Source: Blautia sp. (GTDB taxonomy: Bacteria > Bacillota > Clostridia > Lachnospirales > Lachnospiraceae). From it: 64,000 bases of DNA. The DNA lies in the NCBI GenBank assembly GCA_026169535.1, contig JAPFCU010000084.1:1-64000 (forward strand), in the 5' to 3' direction. The notes under the pieces were generated by a model. That model was not told the origin of the DNA, made no database searches, and saw only the letters and a program-made list of their open reading frames with translations. Positions 20,364-28,795 of this stretch are shown here, one piece after another; the stretch's first letter is position 1; the number at the start of each line of letters is the position of its first letter. A program made the position numbers and the translations under genes.

Positions 20364-20450
20364 CCTCCTGCTGTGATAGAGTAAAGCATGGAAAAAGTCC
20401 AGGTGTTGCTGAGCACTTTGTTCACAGTAATGTTTATGTACAGCAGGAGG
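20364..20450 (+). promoter_or_regulatory. Inverted repeat pairing with the bioY ribosome binding site
   Basis: CCTCCTGCTGT (20364-20374) is the exact reverse complement of ACAGCAGGAGG (20440-20450), the latter containing the bioY Shine-Dalgarno. In a transcript entering from mscS the ribosome site would be sequestered; in a transcript started at the BirA-controlled promoter the left arm would be absent. Confidence 0.45.
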
Positions 20451-20455
20451 GAAAA

Positions 20456-21007
20456 ATGAGTACAATGGCAGTATCAAGAGGTAAAACTTACGATATGGTA
20501 TATATCGGAGTATTTGTTGTTTTAATGGCAATCTGTTCCTGGATAGCCATCCCCACTGCGGTTCCCTTTACACTGCAGACTTTTGGTGTTTTTATGGCAG
20601 TAGAAATGCTGGGAGGAAAAAGAGGGACGATAGCAGTGCTTTTGTATATTCTTCTTGGAGCAGTTGGTGTTCCTGTGTTTGCAGGAATGACTGGAGGGAT
20701 TGGAATTATCACTGGGACAACAGGAGGTTATATTGTCGGATTTTTGTTTTCAGCTCTTACTATGTGGGCAATGGAAAAGATTCCCGGTAAAAAATCTCTG
20801 ATCCAGATTTTCTCCATGGCAGCAGGGCTTCTTGTCTGTTATGCATTTGGAACTCTGTGGTTTATGGCAGTTTATATGCGGACAAATGGTGCAATAGGTA
20901 TTGCAGCAGTACTCGGATGGTGTGTGATACCGTTTGTTATTCCGGATATTATTAAGATTGTTTTAGCTTATGGTTTGTCTAAAAAATTGAAAAAATATGT
21001 AATGTAA
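20456..21007 (+). CDS. bioY: Biotin ECF transporter S component BioY
   Basis: BioY is the substrate-binding membrane subunit for biotin uptake. The 183-aa protein has about six hydrophobic segments and the BioY hallmarks IPTAVPFTLQTFGVFMA and GTTGGYIVGF. Dedicated BioM/BioN genes are not adjacent, so it probably uses a shared energy-coupling module (EcfAA'T) encoded elsewhere. A BirA-type operator directly upstream supports the assignment. A DUF1284 gene starts one base after its stop. Confidence 0.95.
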   Translation: MSTMAVSRGKTYDMVYIGVFVVLMAICSWIAIPTAVPFTLQTFGVFMAVEMLGGKRGTIAVLLYILLGAVGVPVFAGMTGGIGIITGTTGGYIVGFLFSALTMWAMEKIPGKKSLIQIFSMAAGLLVCYAFGTLWFMAVYMRTNGAIGIAAVLGWCVIPFVIPDIIKIVLAYGLSKKLKKYVM

Positions 21008-21008
21008 T

Positions 21009-21410
21009 ATGGAAAAAAAGAAAGTATACAGGCTTCGTCCTCATCATGGCATGTGTCTGGCATATTTTGAGGGAAAAGGTTACAGCAGCAGTTTTTCTTC
21101 TCATATGGGTCAGATGCTGGAAATACTGGAAAATGGAGCGGAAATAAAGCTGATTGTCGCAGGCGATGAAATCTGTTCCGCATGTCCAAATCTGGAGCAG
21201 AATATATGCAGGACCGCAGAACAGACTGCTTTTTATGACCGGTCAGTTCTAGAATTGTGTGATTTTAGAGAAAATGAGATTCTTGGCTTCCAGGAGTTTG
21301 TATCCAAAGTGGAACAGATGATTTTAAAACCTGGAAGGAGAGAGGCTATATGCGGAGACTGCCAGTGGGATGAAATATGCAGGAAGAAAAAAAGCCGTTG
21401 GGAAAAATAA
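21009..21410 (+). CDS. DUF1284 protein
   Basis: The 133-aa protein shows the DUF1284 pattern: RLRPHHGMCL near the start and two cysteine clusters, CSACPNLEQNIC in the middle and CGDCQWDEIC at the end, suggesting iron-sulfur or zinc binding. Function is unknown. It begins one base after the bioY stop with no independent ribosome binding site, so it is probably translated by re-initiation and co-regulated with bioY. A link to biotin is suggested only by this position. Confidence 0.85.
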   Translation: MEKKKVYRLRPHHGMCLAYFEGKGYSSSFSSHMGQMLEILENGAEIKLIVAGDEICSACPNLEQNICRTAEQTAFYDRSVLELCDFRENEILGFQEFVSKVEQMILKPGRREAICGDCQWDEICRKKKSRWEK

Positions 21411-21412
21411 TA

Positions 21413-21442
21413 ACAGCAGTCGGATCAGGTCCGGCTGCTGTT
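21413..21442. terminator. Bidirectional terminator (DUF1284 / MFS)
   Basis: ACAGCAGTCGGA pairs with TCCGGCTGCTGT (one G-U), loop TCAGG. The hairpin includes the last codons of the convergent MFS gene. Confidence 0.75.
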
Positions 21443-22618
21443 TGTGCGTTCAGTAGCGAATAAAAGAATTATCATTCCGATAAATGCAGATACAGTGGCA
21501 AAGATCAACATGGCATTAACGCCTGCGGCATCAATCAGAGCCCCTCCTAACAAAGCGCCTATCACACTTCCAAGGGTATAGGTCATAGTAATATAAGCCT
21601 GCCCCTTGATAGCATCCTGTTCTTCCATGATAGAATTCACATAGTATACAGAGGAGACTGCGATAAGTCCCCATCCAAGCATCTGTAAAAACTGTACACC
21701 GTAAAAAACGGGGATATTAGGAGCTAAAAGTGTTCCCAGTGATTTCAGCATGAAGAAAATACCGCAGATTCTGAACCAGAAATGACAGGCGGCTTTTTTC
21801 AGCATAAAAGTAAAAAGAAACAGGGTAGGAAGTTCAATAAGAGCAGCAATGGCCATGGAGGTTCCCATTTCTGCACTTCCGCCTCCTTTACTTTCTACAA
21901 TCTGGAAGGTAAAGCTGTTCAGGAGTACATGGCTGAGGTAAATAAAAATACAGCCGATCAGAACAATGGCAAAACGTTTGTACTTTACCAAAAATGCCAG
22001 TGGGTTGGAAGCGGCAGTTCTTTGGGCAGAGACAGAAACTTCTGTCTTGCGAAATGGAAACAGAATCAGCGCTCCCACAAAAGCCAGAGAGAGAACAGAA
22101 ATAGAAAATGGTACGGATACGGCTCCTGCTTTTTCTGCAATGGCTCCTAAAAGATAGGACATAATGGCATAAGCAACGGACCCCATGCCCCTGGCAGCTC
22201 CAAAATTCAGACGTTTTCCCTGATTGATGCTTTCCATGCCAAGGGAATTGATAAAAGGGTTCAAAAGCTGCAGAAGTGTGATTGTACTTCCGTAAAGGAG
22301 CCCGGTAAAAAAAATAGTTTTTCGGAAAGAAAGAAGCATCAGGAGTCCAAGGATAAGCTGGAACAGTATAAGGACAAGTACGATCTTTTTTAAAGAAGGA
22401 CTTGACGGGCGATCAGCATATCCTGCGATCACCGGCTGAAGTATGGCAGAAATGATCCCTGCAACTGCCATGATCATGCCGATTTCAGTGTTGGTAAATC
22501 CGCTGTCCAGAAGATAAAGACTGGCAAAGCCCATAATGGCGGAAAAATTCATCCAGTAAAAGCCCTGTATAAAAGAATATCTAAGGGTGAGATTTGAATT
22601 TTTTACTGTATTTGTCAT
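21425..22618 (-). CDS. MFS transporter
   Basis: The 397-aa protein has about twelve transmembrane segments. The N-terminal pattern RYSFIQGFYWMNFSAIMGFASLYLL and the loop AGYADRPSSPSLKK place it in the MFS_1/LacY-like (PF12832-type) group of proton-coupled carriers; the direction and substrate are not evident. It is monocistronic and divergent from a flavin reductase-like gene. Confidence 0.85.
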   Translation of the reverse strand: MTNTVKNSNLTLRYSFIQGFYWMNFSAIMGFASLYLLDSGFTNTEIGMIMAVAGIISAILQPVIAGYADRPSSPSLKKIVLVLILFQLILGLLMLLSFRKTIFFTGLLYGSTITLLQLLNPFINSLGMESINQGKRLNFGAARGMGSVAYAIMSYLLGAIAEKAGAVSVPFSISVLSLAFVGALILFPFRKTEVSVSAQRTAASNPLAFLVKYKRFAIVLIGCIFIYLSHVLLNSFTFQIVESKGGGSAEMGTSMAIAALIELPTLFLFTFMLKKAACHFWFRICGIFFMLKSLGTLLAPNIPVFYGVQFLQMLGWGLIAVSSVYYVNSIMEEQDAIKGQAYITMTYTLGSVIGALLGGALIDAAGVNAMLIFATVSAFIGMIILLFATERTNSSRT

Positions 22619-22751
22619 GTGAAAAACTCCTTTTCTATAGTTGTTTTATTATATCAGGGTGAAAAGTGTCCGTCCACAAAAAATGAGAAAAATGAAAAGA
22701 TATTGTTGCTGTGAACAGTAACGGTATATTCGGAATGGAAAGGGGTTCTTC

Positions 22752-22780
22752 TTGCAATAAAAAGCTTTTTGTCATATGAT
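22752..22780 (+). promoter_or_regulatory. Promoter of the flavin reductase-like gene
   Basis: TTGCAA (22752-22757), a 17-nt spacer containing a small AAAAAGC/GCTTTTT palindrome, and TATGAT (22775-22780). Confidence 0.6.
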
Positions 22781-22818
22781 AAAGTCAGCTTAAAATGCAG
22801 ACAAGGAGGATATCGGAT

Positions 22819-23355
22819 ATGAAGAAGCAAATTGATGTATTTGAACATACAGGAGAAATCCTGCAAGGACTCAGAAATGGGGTTCTGATCACCTCAAAAT
22901 CAGAAGACAAGGTAAATTCCATGACGATTTCCTGGGGAATGCTGGGAATTGAATGGGGAAAATCTGTATTTATCACAGTGATTCGCGAAGGCCGTTTTAC
23001 CAGAGAACTTCTGGAAAAGAATGGAGAGTTTACGGTGAATATTCCTCTGGATGACAGCCAGAAAAAAGCCCTTGGATTCTGCGGCTCCAAATCCGGACGT
23101 GATACAGATAAGATCAAGGAACTGAACCTGACTCTGGAGGAGCCGGAGAGTATTTCAGTTCCCGGAATCAGAGAGTTTCCACTGACTCTGGAGTGCCGGA
23201 TTGTTTATAAGCAGCTGCAGGATATTCATGCAATGGACGAAGAAACCGTTGAGAAGTTTTATCCTCAGAATGTGGACAGTTCCTCTACCGGTTCCAATCG
23301 TGATGTGCACGTGGCATATTACGGAGAAATTGTAAACGCATATGTGATTGAGTGA
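22819..23355 (+). CDS. Flavin reductase-like (FMN-binding) protein
   Basis: The 178-aa protein belongs to the flavin-reductase-like split-barrel family: GVLITSKSEDKVNSMTISWG is the usual FMN-phosphate binding strand region, followed by FITVIREGRFTRELLEKNGEFTVNIP and a CGSKSGRDTDKI stretch. Members bind FMN and often act in electron transfer or NAD(P)H-dependent flavin reduction. I start at ATG 22819 because AAGGAGG lies 9 nt upstream. Monocistronic, between its own promoter and a strong terminator. Confidence 0.88.
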   Translation: MKKQIDVFEHTGEILQGLRNGVLITSKSEDKVNSMTISWGMLGIEWGKSVFITVIREGRFTRELLEKNGEFTVNIPLDDSQKKALGFCGSKSGRDTDKIKELNLTLEEPESISVPGIREFPLTLECRIVYKQLQDIHAMDEETVEKFYPQNVDSSSTGSNRDVHVAYYGEIVNAYVIE

Positions 23356-23362
23356 TTATTTG

Positions 23363-23397
23363 AAAAATCCCCCGGCCTGCAGACCGGGGGATTTTTT
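23363..23397. terminator. Bidirectional terminator after the flavin reductase gene
   Basis: AAAAATCCCCCGG/CCGGGGGATTTTT encloses CCTGCAGA. Its 20-nt core is identical to that of the terminator at 30,101. Confidence 0.93.
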
Positions 23398-23403
23398 CAC
23401 TTC

Positions 23404-24315
23404 TTATTGGATTTTCTGAAGATAAGAGTCATATTGACAGATAAGCTTATCCATCTGGAGACACTCTTCTGAAGAAAGCGGATGAAAGGGTCTTCGGCAG
23501 TTACCGGAGATAATTCTTCTTTTTGTCAGAATATATTTAACAGCACTGAATATTCCTACTTTACACATTTCTTCTACACAATAATTGATTTCCGTCTGTA
23601 TTTTTAACGCTTCGGAAACTTTTCCAGAATAAAAAAGATCACGAGCTTTGGTGAAAAGTGGAGCAAAAATATTAACAGTAGTTCCGATTGTTGCTTCAGC
23701 ACCCATTGCAAGAGCTCCTGTGAACTGTTCGTCAAATCCATTGAAAAATACTTTATCAGGATAGGCGCTTCTCATTCGCTCTAATGCATAAAGATTGTTG
23801 GAGGTATGCTTTACTCCGATGACTTGTTTATTAGAGAGAAGTCTTCCGGCATTGTCTTTATTAAATTCTATACCTGTAAACTGTGGGATATTATATACGA
23901 TGACGCCAATTTCCGGAACTGCCTGAATGATATTTTCATAATAGGTTATGATCTCATCCATGGTGAATTTATAATAATAGGGCGGGATCATAGATATGGC
24001 ATCAACTCCGGCAGCTGCTGCATGACGAGCAAGACAAATGGCGTCTTCTGTACGGACAGTTCCTACATGAGCAATGACAGGAACCCGTTTATCGACAATC
24101 TTCAGAATATGTTCCAGAGCATTTTTTCGTTCTTCCAGACTCAGAAGCAGCGCTTCACCGGAAGAACCCATGCAGTAAAATCCCTCAACTCCTATGCTGA
24201 GTTCATATTCAATCAGTTTGGAAAGCATCTCCATGTTAAGGGTCTCGTCTGAATTCATGGGTAATTCCAGAGCAGAAAAAATTTTTTTGAAAATATTGTT
24301 ATTTAAAGTATTCAT
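23404..24315 (-). CDS. DapA/NanA-family aldolase-lyase (N-acetylneuraminate lyase-like)
   Basis: The 303-aa TIM-barrel class I aldolase shows GSSGEALLLS (binding of the 2-oxo-acid carboxylate), YNIPQFTG (the catalytic Tyr) and GVKHTSNNLYALERM (the Schiff-base Lys). The last motif resembles N-acetylneuraminate lyases and other 2-keto-3-deoxy sugar acid aldolases more than dihydrodipicolinate synthase. Start 24315 follows AGAAAGGA; 11 further codons are open upstream. It sits 100 nt after a GntR regulator and divergent from an SDR-aldolase-TRAP operon, so catabolism of a sialic-acid-like or sugar-acid substrate is likely; the exact substrate is not determined. Confidence 0.82.
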   Translation of the reverse strand: MNTLNNNIFKKIFSALELPMNSDETLNMEMLSKLIEYELSIGVEGFYCMGSSGEALLLSLEERKNALEHILKIVDKRVPVIAHVGTVRTEDAICLARHAAAAGVDAISMIPPYYYKFTMDEIITYYENIIQAVPEIGVIVYNIPQFTGIEFNKDNAGRLLSNKQVIGVKHTSNNLYALERMRSAYPDKVFFNGFDEQFTGALAMGAEATIGTTVNIFAPLFTKARDLFYSGKVSEALKIQTEINYCVEEMCKVGIFSAVKYILTKRRIISGNCRRPFHPLSSEECLQMDKLICQYDSYLQKIQ

Positions 24316-24415
24316 AAGGTCCTTTCTACAGATAGTTGTTCTGTTCATTTTTTGATTTTTTATTAGACGTATGAGCGGACATATCCACGTTCAGGACGTT
24401 ATGAAATTTATTAGT

Positions 24416-25114
24416 TTATGAATTGAATTTACTTGCTTCCAGATCTTTGGCAACTTTTTTCATATGCTGTTTCATCTTTTTTTCTCCCAGTGCCATATCA
24501 TGTGTTTCAAAAGCTCTGATAATCGCATTATGTGCAGGAATAAAATTATCTATATTTTTTTTGATCTTAAAGGTATTTTGACGAAATTGTGCCAGCTGTT
24601 TGGTGATGATATCATTGATCTCCATTAAAAAAACATTTCCTGCAATAATAAAAATAGTCCGGTGGAATTCTTCATCATAGTGTGCTAATAAGGCTGCGTC
24701 GCACTGTTCCGCAGCTTTTTCTGCATTATGCTGATTGCGTTTTAACATTGCAAGCTGCTGTTCAGTGCATTTTTCGATGGCCAGTTTGGTTGCCAATGGC
24801 TCCAGAGCAGAACGGACAACGGTAAGATCCTGTAATTCCACTTCATTGGTAGCAAACCAGGTAGAAAGAGAATTTGTTTGTACAGGAGTTTTGCTTTTGA
24901 TAAAAGTACCGAGTCCAGGTTTAATCTCAAGAAGACCTTGTGAAACAAGAACTTTTACAGCTTCCCGGACAGTACCCCGTCCTACGCCGAGCGTGGTGCA
25001 CAATTCTTTCTCAGTGGGGAAACGATCTCCGATCAGTACTGAATCATCGGCAATATAAGCCTGTAGATTTTCAAGAGCCAGTTGTGTTGCAGATTTTTTA
25101 GTTATTGTCAACAT
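24416..25114 (-). CDS. GntR-family regulator (FadR/FCD subfamily)
   Basis: The 232-aa protein has an N-terminal winged helix (LIGDRFPTEKELCTTLGVGRGTVREAVKVLVSQGLLEIKPGLGTFI, residues ~25-75) and an all-helical FCD ligand domain whose metal-binding histidines may include HYDEEFHRTIF and PAHNAII. FCD regulators typically sense sugar acids or other carboxylates. It lies between the lyase gene and the divergent TRAP operon, the natural position for a local repressor of both. No perfect operator palindrome stands out in the 344-nt gap. Confidence 0.9.
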   Translation of the reverse strand: MLTITKKSATQLALENLQAYIADDSVLIGDRFPTEKELCTTLGVGRGTVREAVKVLVSQGLLEIKPGLGTFIKSKTPVQTNSLSTWFATNEVELQDLTVVRSALEPLATKLAIEKCTEQQLAMLKRNQHNAEKAAEQCDAALLAHYDEEFHRTIFIIAGNVFLMEINDIITKQLAQFRQNTFKIKKNIDNFIPAHNAIIRAFETHDMALGEKKMKQHMKKVAKDLEASKFNS

Positions 25115-25364
25115 GTATTTCTAGTTCACTCCTTCGTACTGCTTATATTCACCTTATAAGCATATTATCTGGTATGAATTTTCTTCATACATTGTAATTA
25201 AATGTTATACCTATATCTGCATAAAGTCAATATATCTATTTTGTATATTTTTGTGAAAATAAATTGTGGAAAATAACTAAAAAATTGTATAAATAATAAT
25301 TTGGAATAGAAATACAATGCAACTTGCACAAAAAATAATGTGAAAAATTGTAATAAAACAAATA

Positions 25365-25393
25365 TTGACACAAAAAAGATGTGGTGTTATCGT
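25365..25393 (+). promoter_or_regulatory. Probable promoter of the SDR-aldolase-TRAP operon
   Basis: TTGACA (25365-25370) with a 17-nt spacer and a weak -10 TATCGT (25388-25393); the weak -10 would suit a regulated promoter. The rest of 25,115-25,458 is very AT-rich with scattered ATTGTA half-sites that could serve the GntR regulator. Confidence 0.5.
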
Positions 25394-25458
25394 AAAGATA
25401 CGACGTTAGGACATCATATCACTACAGGGCAAAAGCAAAAAGAAAAGGAGAAGTAATT

Positions 25459-26292
25459 ATGAGGGATGAATTATTTGATGTATCCAACAAAATCTGTATT
25501 GTTACAGGGGGACTGGGACAGATTGGAAAGAACATGGCGAAGGCATTATACGACAGGGATGCAAAAGTTGCGATTTTTGCAGCACATCCGACACCGGAGA
25601 GAATAGAAGAGATTTTTCCTTCTGCTCAGTATGATCAGGATCGCCTGAAAGTATTTAAGGTAGACATTAATCAGAAAGCGACGATAGAATCTGCTCTTGA
25701 TGAATTACAGGAATTCTGGAGTGAGGCACCGGATGTTCTGGTAAATTGTGCAGGAATCGATACTCAGCCAAGTGCGCCGCCGGAAGTGTCAGGACCGTTT
25801 GAGAAGTTTCCGGAAGAAGTCTTTCGTGAGGTTGTAGATGTAAATCTGGTAGGAACTTTTTTGATGATCCAGGCAGTGGGGGCAAGAATGGTAGCTGCAG
25901 ACAAAGGTGGATCCATCATTAATATCGGTTCCATTTATGGAATGGTATCACCTATCCAGGATATCTATGCATACAAAGAAGAACGGACAGGAATTCCATT
26001 TATTAAACCAGTTGCTTATTCTGCTGCAAAATCAGGAATCTATAATCTGACAAGATATTGTGCAACTTACTGGGGCAAGAAAGGAATCCGTGTAAATACT
26101 TTAACACCTGCCGGTGTCTGGAGAGATACACAGGATGAAACCTTTATCAAGAACTTTACTTCAAGAATGCCAATGGGACGTATGTCTCAGGAAGATGAAT
26201 ACAATGGAGCAGTGATTTTCCTCGCATCGAAAGCCTCATCTTTTATGACAGGGGCCAATCTTGTGATCGATGGCGGATGGACAGCATGGTAA
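25459..26292 (+). CDS. Short-chain dehydrogenase/reductase
   Basis: The 277-aa protein is a classical SDR: nucleotide-binding TGGLGQIG near residue 16, NCAGI in the middle, the catalytic Ser in NIGSIYG, Tyr/Lys in YSAAKSG, and a C-terminal FMTGANLVIDGGWTAW. It likely oxidises or reduces a hydroxyl of the imported substrate with NAD(P). It is the first gene of the operon with an aldolase and a TRAP transporter. Its sequence recalls SDRs encoded near sialic or ulosonic acid genes, but the substrate is not known. Confidence 0.9.
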   Translation: MRDELFDVSNKICIVTGGLGQIGKNMAKALYDRDAKVAIFAAHPTPERIEEIFPSAQYDQDRLKVFKVDINQKATIESALDELQEFWSEAPDVLVNCAGIDTQPSAPPEVSGPFEKFPEEVFREVVDVNLVGTFLMIQAVGARMVAADKGGSIINIGSIYGMVSPIQDIYAYKEERTGIPFIKPVAYSAAKSGIYNLTRYCATYWGKKGIRVNTLTPAGVWRDTQDETFIKNFTSRMPMGRMSQEDEYNGAVIFLASKASSFMTGANLVIDGGWTAW

Positions 26293-26310
26293 TTTAAGGA
26301 GGATGAAAAC

Positions 26311-27129
26311 ATGAAAAATACAATCTATGAAAATCATTTAAAAGAAACTATGGCAAAAAGACCGGTATTTGGTATGACGATTTATTCTGGATGTCCGCAG
26401 TTTATTGAACTTCTGGGATATGCAGGTTTTGATTTTGTTTTTATTGATGCTGAGCACTGTCCATGGGAAACTACAGCGCTGAACAATGCAGTTCTGGCAG
26501 CACGTTCTGTAGGAATCAGCCCATTGGTAAGAGTAACGAAACCAGATATGATTGAAATTCGTAAAGCACTTGAAATGGGCGCAGAAGGCGTGATTATTCC
26601 TCATGTCCGTACAATCGAAGAAATGGAAACCTGTGTAAGCGGAGCAAAATTCCCGCCTCTTGGAAGACGTGGATTTGATGTGAATGTACGTGCAGCACAG
26701 TATGGATTTGATATGGGTGGAGTAGAGTTCTATGAAGAGGCAAACAGAACAGAACTTGTAATTCCTATGGCAGAGGATTTTGAATTTACGGATCAGTTAG
26801 ATGAGATGCTGGCTGTTCCTGGAGTAGATGCGATTAATTTTGGACCGGCAGATTTCTCCATGTCCTTAAATTGTAAAACAAATACCTCCGGTGGAAACTC
26901 TTTCTATGATCTTAATGACAGTCCGGCTGATATTGCTATGAAGGACATTATTGCCAAGGCTCGTCCAAAGGGAATCGGAGTTATGGCTCCCGCAGTTCCT
27001 CCGACATATGAGAATGCTAAAAAGCTTGTCGATAAAGGTGTAAATATGATCATTATGGGAAATGATTTTGGTAATTATGGTGCAGCATTGAAATCAATAA
27101 GAGAAGAGACACTTTCCAAGTTTAAATAA
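26311..27129 (+). CDS. HpcH/HpaI-family class II aldolase
   Basis: The 272-aa protein matches metal-dependent pyruvate aldolases of the HpcH/HpaI/GarL family: DAEHCPW (the His base), PLVRVTKPDMIEIRKALEMGAEGVIIPHV (the Arg that binds pyruvate and the metal-ligand region), and PGVDAINFGPADFS. These split 4-hydroxy-2-oxo acids such as 2-keto-3-deoxy-glucarate into pyruvate and an aldehyde. It follows the SDR by 18 nt. With the DapA-family lyase across the divergent promoter, this locus encodes two aldolases of different mechanism. Confidence 0.9.
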   Translation: MKNTIYENHLKETMAKRPVFGMTIYSGCPQFIELLGYAGFDFVFIDAEHCPWETTALNNAVLAARSVGISPLVRVTKPDMIEIRKALEMGAEGVIIPHVRTIEEMETCVSGAKFPPLGRRGFDVNVRAAQYGFDMGGVEFYEEANRTELVIPMAEDFEFTDQLDEMLAVPGVDAINFGPADFSMSLNCKTNTSGGNSFYDLNDSPADIAMKDIIAKARPKGIGVMAPAVPPTYENAKKLVDKGVNMIIMGNDFGNYGAALKSIREETLSKFK

Positions 27130-27170
27130 AATGTCAGAGATACTCTAATGAAGAGAGAAAGGAATAAATT

Positions 27171-28199
27171 ATGAAAAAAAGATTTTTAGCAGCTGTTCTT
27201 GCCGCAATGATGGTAGTGCCTACAGGAGTTACAGTATATGCAGATAAAAAAGAAGAAGTAGTTACAATTAAACTGGGATATACACACAGTAATCCAGATC
27301 GTGAGGCATCGGATGAGGTCATGTATGCTGAAACATTTAAAGAATATGTAGAGGCCAATTGCGATTCTATTAAGGTTGAATTATATCCAGGTAATGCACT
27401 TGGAAGTCAGCCGGATACAGTTGGTGCTGTGTCAGCCGGGACAGTTCAGATGACAATCCAGAATTCTTCTCTTCTGAATAATTATGATCCGAATACCATG
27501 ATCTTCAGTATGCCGGGAGCATTCAAAGATATTGAGGAAACAAACGCAGTTATGGATAGTGACTGGGCAAAGGGAGTCATGGAAGAGACTGGAAAAAATA
27601 CAGGAATCCGTATTTTAGGCAATTCTTGCACTGGAATGAGAAGTTTTACATGCAAAGGTCATGAAATGCGTTCTGTAGAAGATGCAAAAGGCCTTACATT
27701 CCGTGTACCAGATAGTCCTATATATACAGAAATGGTTAATGCCCTTAGTGCAAATGCGGTACCCATGCCGTCTTCTGAAATGTATGTTGCTATGCAGAAC
27801 GGTGTTGTAGATGGTCAGGAGAATCCTATTCAGAACGTTGTGATTGATAAGACTTACGAAGTACAGGACTGGTATGTTCTTGACAATCATACGCCTACTG
27901 TTATGAGCTATATGATGAGTAATAAATTTTATGAAAGTCTTTCAGATGAACAGAAGACAGTTGTAGATGCTGCAAATGAAGAAGCAATGAAGAAATCCAG
28001 AGAGGTGACAACAAAGCTCGAAGAAAGTGGTATTGCTACACTTGAAGAAAATGGAATGACTGTATATGTTCCTACGGAAGAAGAACTTCAGGGATGGCAT
28101 GATGCTTATGGACCTGTCTGTGAGGAATACATGAGAGAACAGGTTGGCGATGAACTGGTTGACGAGCTTCTTGCGCAGATTGAGGAAGTACGCAAATAA
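27171..28199 (+). CDS. TRAP transporter substrate-binding protein (DctP)
   Basis: The 342-aa protein captures a carboxylate outside the cell for the TRAP permease. After the signal peptide it has the DctP fold: KLGYTHSNPD, ALGSQPDTVGAV, FRVPDSPIYTEMVNALSANAVPMPSSEMYVAMQNGVVDGQENP; the Arg in FRVPDS is the usual carboxylate-binding residue. The signal peptide (residues 1-24, ending VTVYADKKEE) has no lipobox cysteine, which is unusual for a binding protein in a single-membrane Firmicute. Third gene of the operon. Confidence 0.93.
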   Translation: MKKRFLAAVLAAMMVVPTGVTVYADKKEEVVTIKLGYTHSNPDREASDEVMYAETFKEYVEANCDSIKVELYPGNALGSQPDTVGAVSAGTVQMTIQNSSLLNNYDPNTMIFSMPGAFKDIEETNAVMDSDWAKGVMEETGKNTGIRILGNSCTGMRSFTCKGHEMRSVEDAKGLTFRVPDSPIYTEMVNALSANAVPMPSSEMYVAMQNGVVDGQENPIQNVVIDKTYEVQDWYVLDNHTPTVMSYMMSNKFYESLSDEQKTVVDAANEEAMKKSREVTTKLEESGIATLEENGMTVYVPTEEELQGWHDAYGPVCEEYMREQVGDELVDELLAQIEEVRK

Positions 28200-28228
28200 A
28201 CTTATATAGAAAATGATTGGGGGAAAAT

Positions 28229-28795
28229 ATGGAGAACTTATATAACAGGCTAAATAAAATCTCCAATATGATCTGCAAAATACTCAGCATTTTGATTGTA
28301 GGCATAGTTATTGTCAATGCAGGATCAGTGTTTTTACAGGTGGTAAACCGTTATATCATTGTTAAAATATCTGATTTTTCTTTTCCATGGACAGAAGAGC
28401 TTGCCCGCTATTCTATGATATGGCTCTGCTATTTGGCATTACCTATTGTTTACAGGGAAGGATCTATGGCTCAGTTAGATTTGATATTTGACCGTTTGGG
28501 AAAGAAAGGAAAAATGACATTATATGTAATCACCCGGATTCTTTGTCTTATGGTACTTGCTGTGGCTGTTTATTTTGGGATCTATATTATACAGACTCGA
28601 ATGATGTTTAAATCTTCCATATTGCGTGCACCAGGATACGTATTATATTCGGCACCTGTATTTGGATGTATTTTAGTAGCATATGAGGTTATCACAGAAA
28701 TGATCGGTGTGTTCTCCGGAATACTTGAGCCCTTTTATGCTGGCGAAAAAAGACAGTATCCGGAAACGGAGAAAGGGGGAGAAAGCGAATGTTAA
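28229..28795 (+). CDS. TRAP transporter small membrane subunit (DctQ)
   Basis: The 188-aa protein has four predicted transmembrane segments and the DctQ pattern (FSFPWTEELARYSMIWLCYLALPIVYREG). It stabilises the large permease subunit. A frame is open from TTG 28217, but GGGGGA directly precedes ATG 28229, which I use. It overlaps the next gene by 7 nt. Confidence 0.92.
   Translation: MENLYNRLNKISNMICKILSILIVGIVIVNAGSVFLQVVNRYIIVKISDFSFPWTEELARYSMIWLCYLALPIVYREGSMAQLDLIFDRLGKKGKMTLYVITRILCLMVLAVAVYFGIYIIQTRMMFKSSILRAPGYVLYSAPVFGCILVAYEVITEMIGVFSGILEPFYAGEKRQYPETEKGGESEC

Noticed and set aside
25115-25458. A defined GntR operator
   Set aside because: Only scattered ATTGTA half-sites were seen; no convincing palindrome could be fixed.
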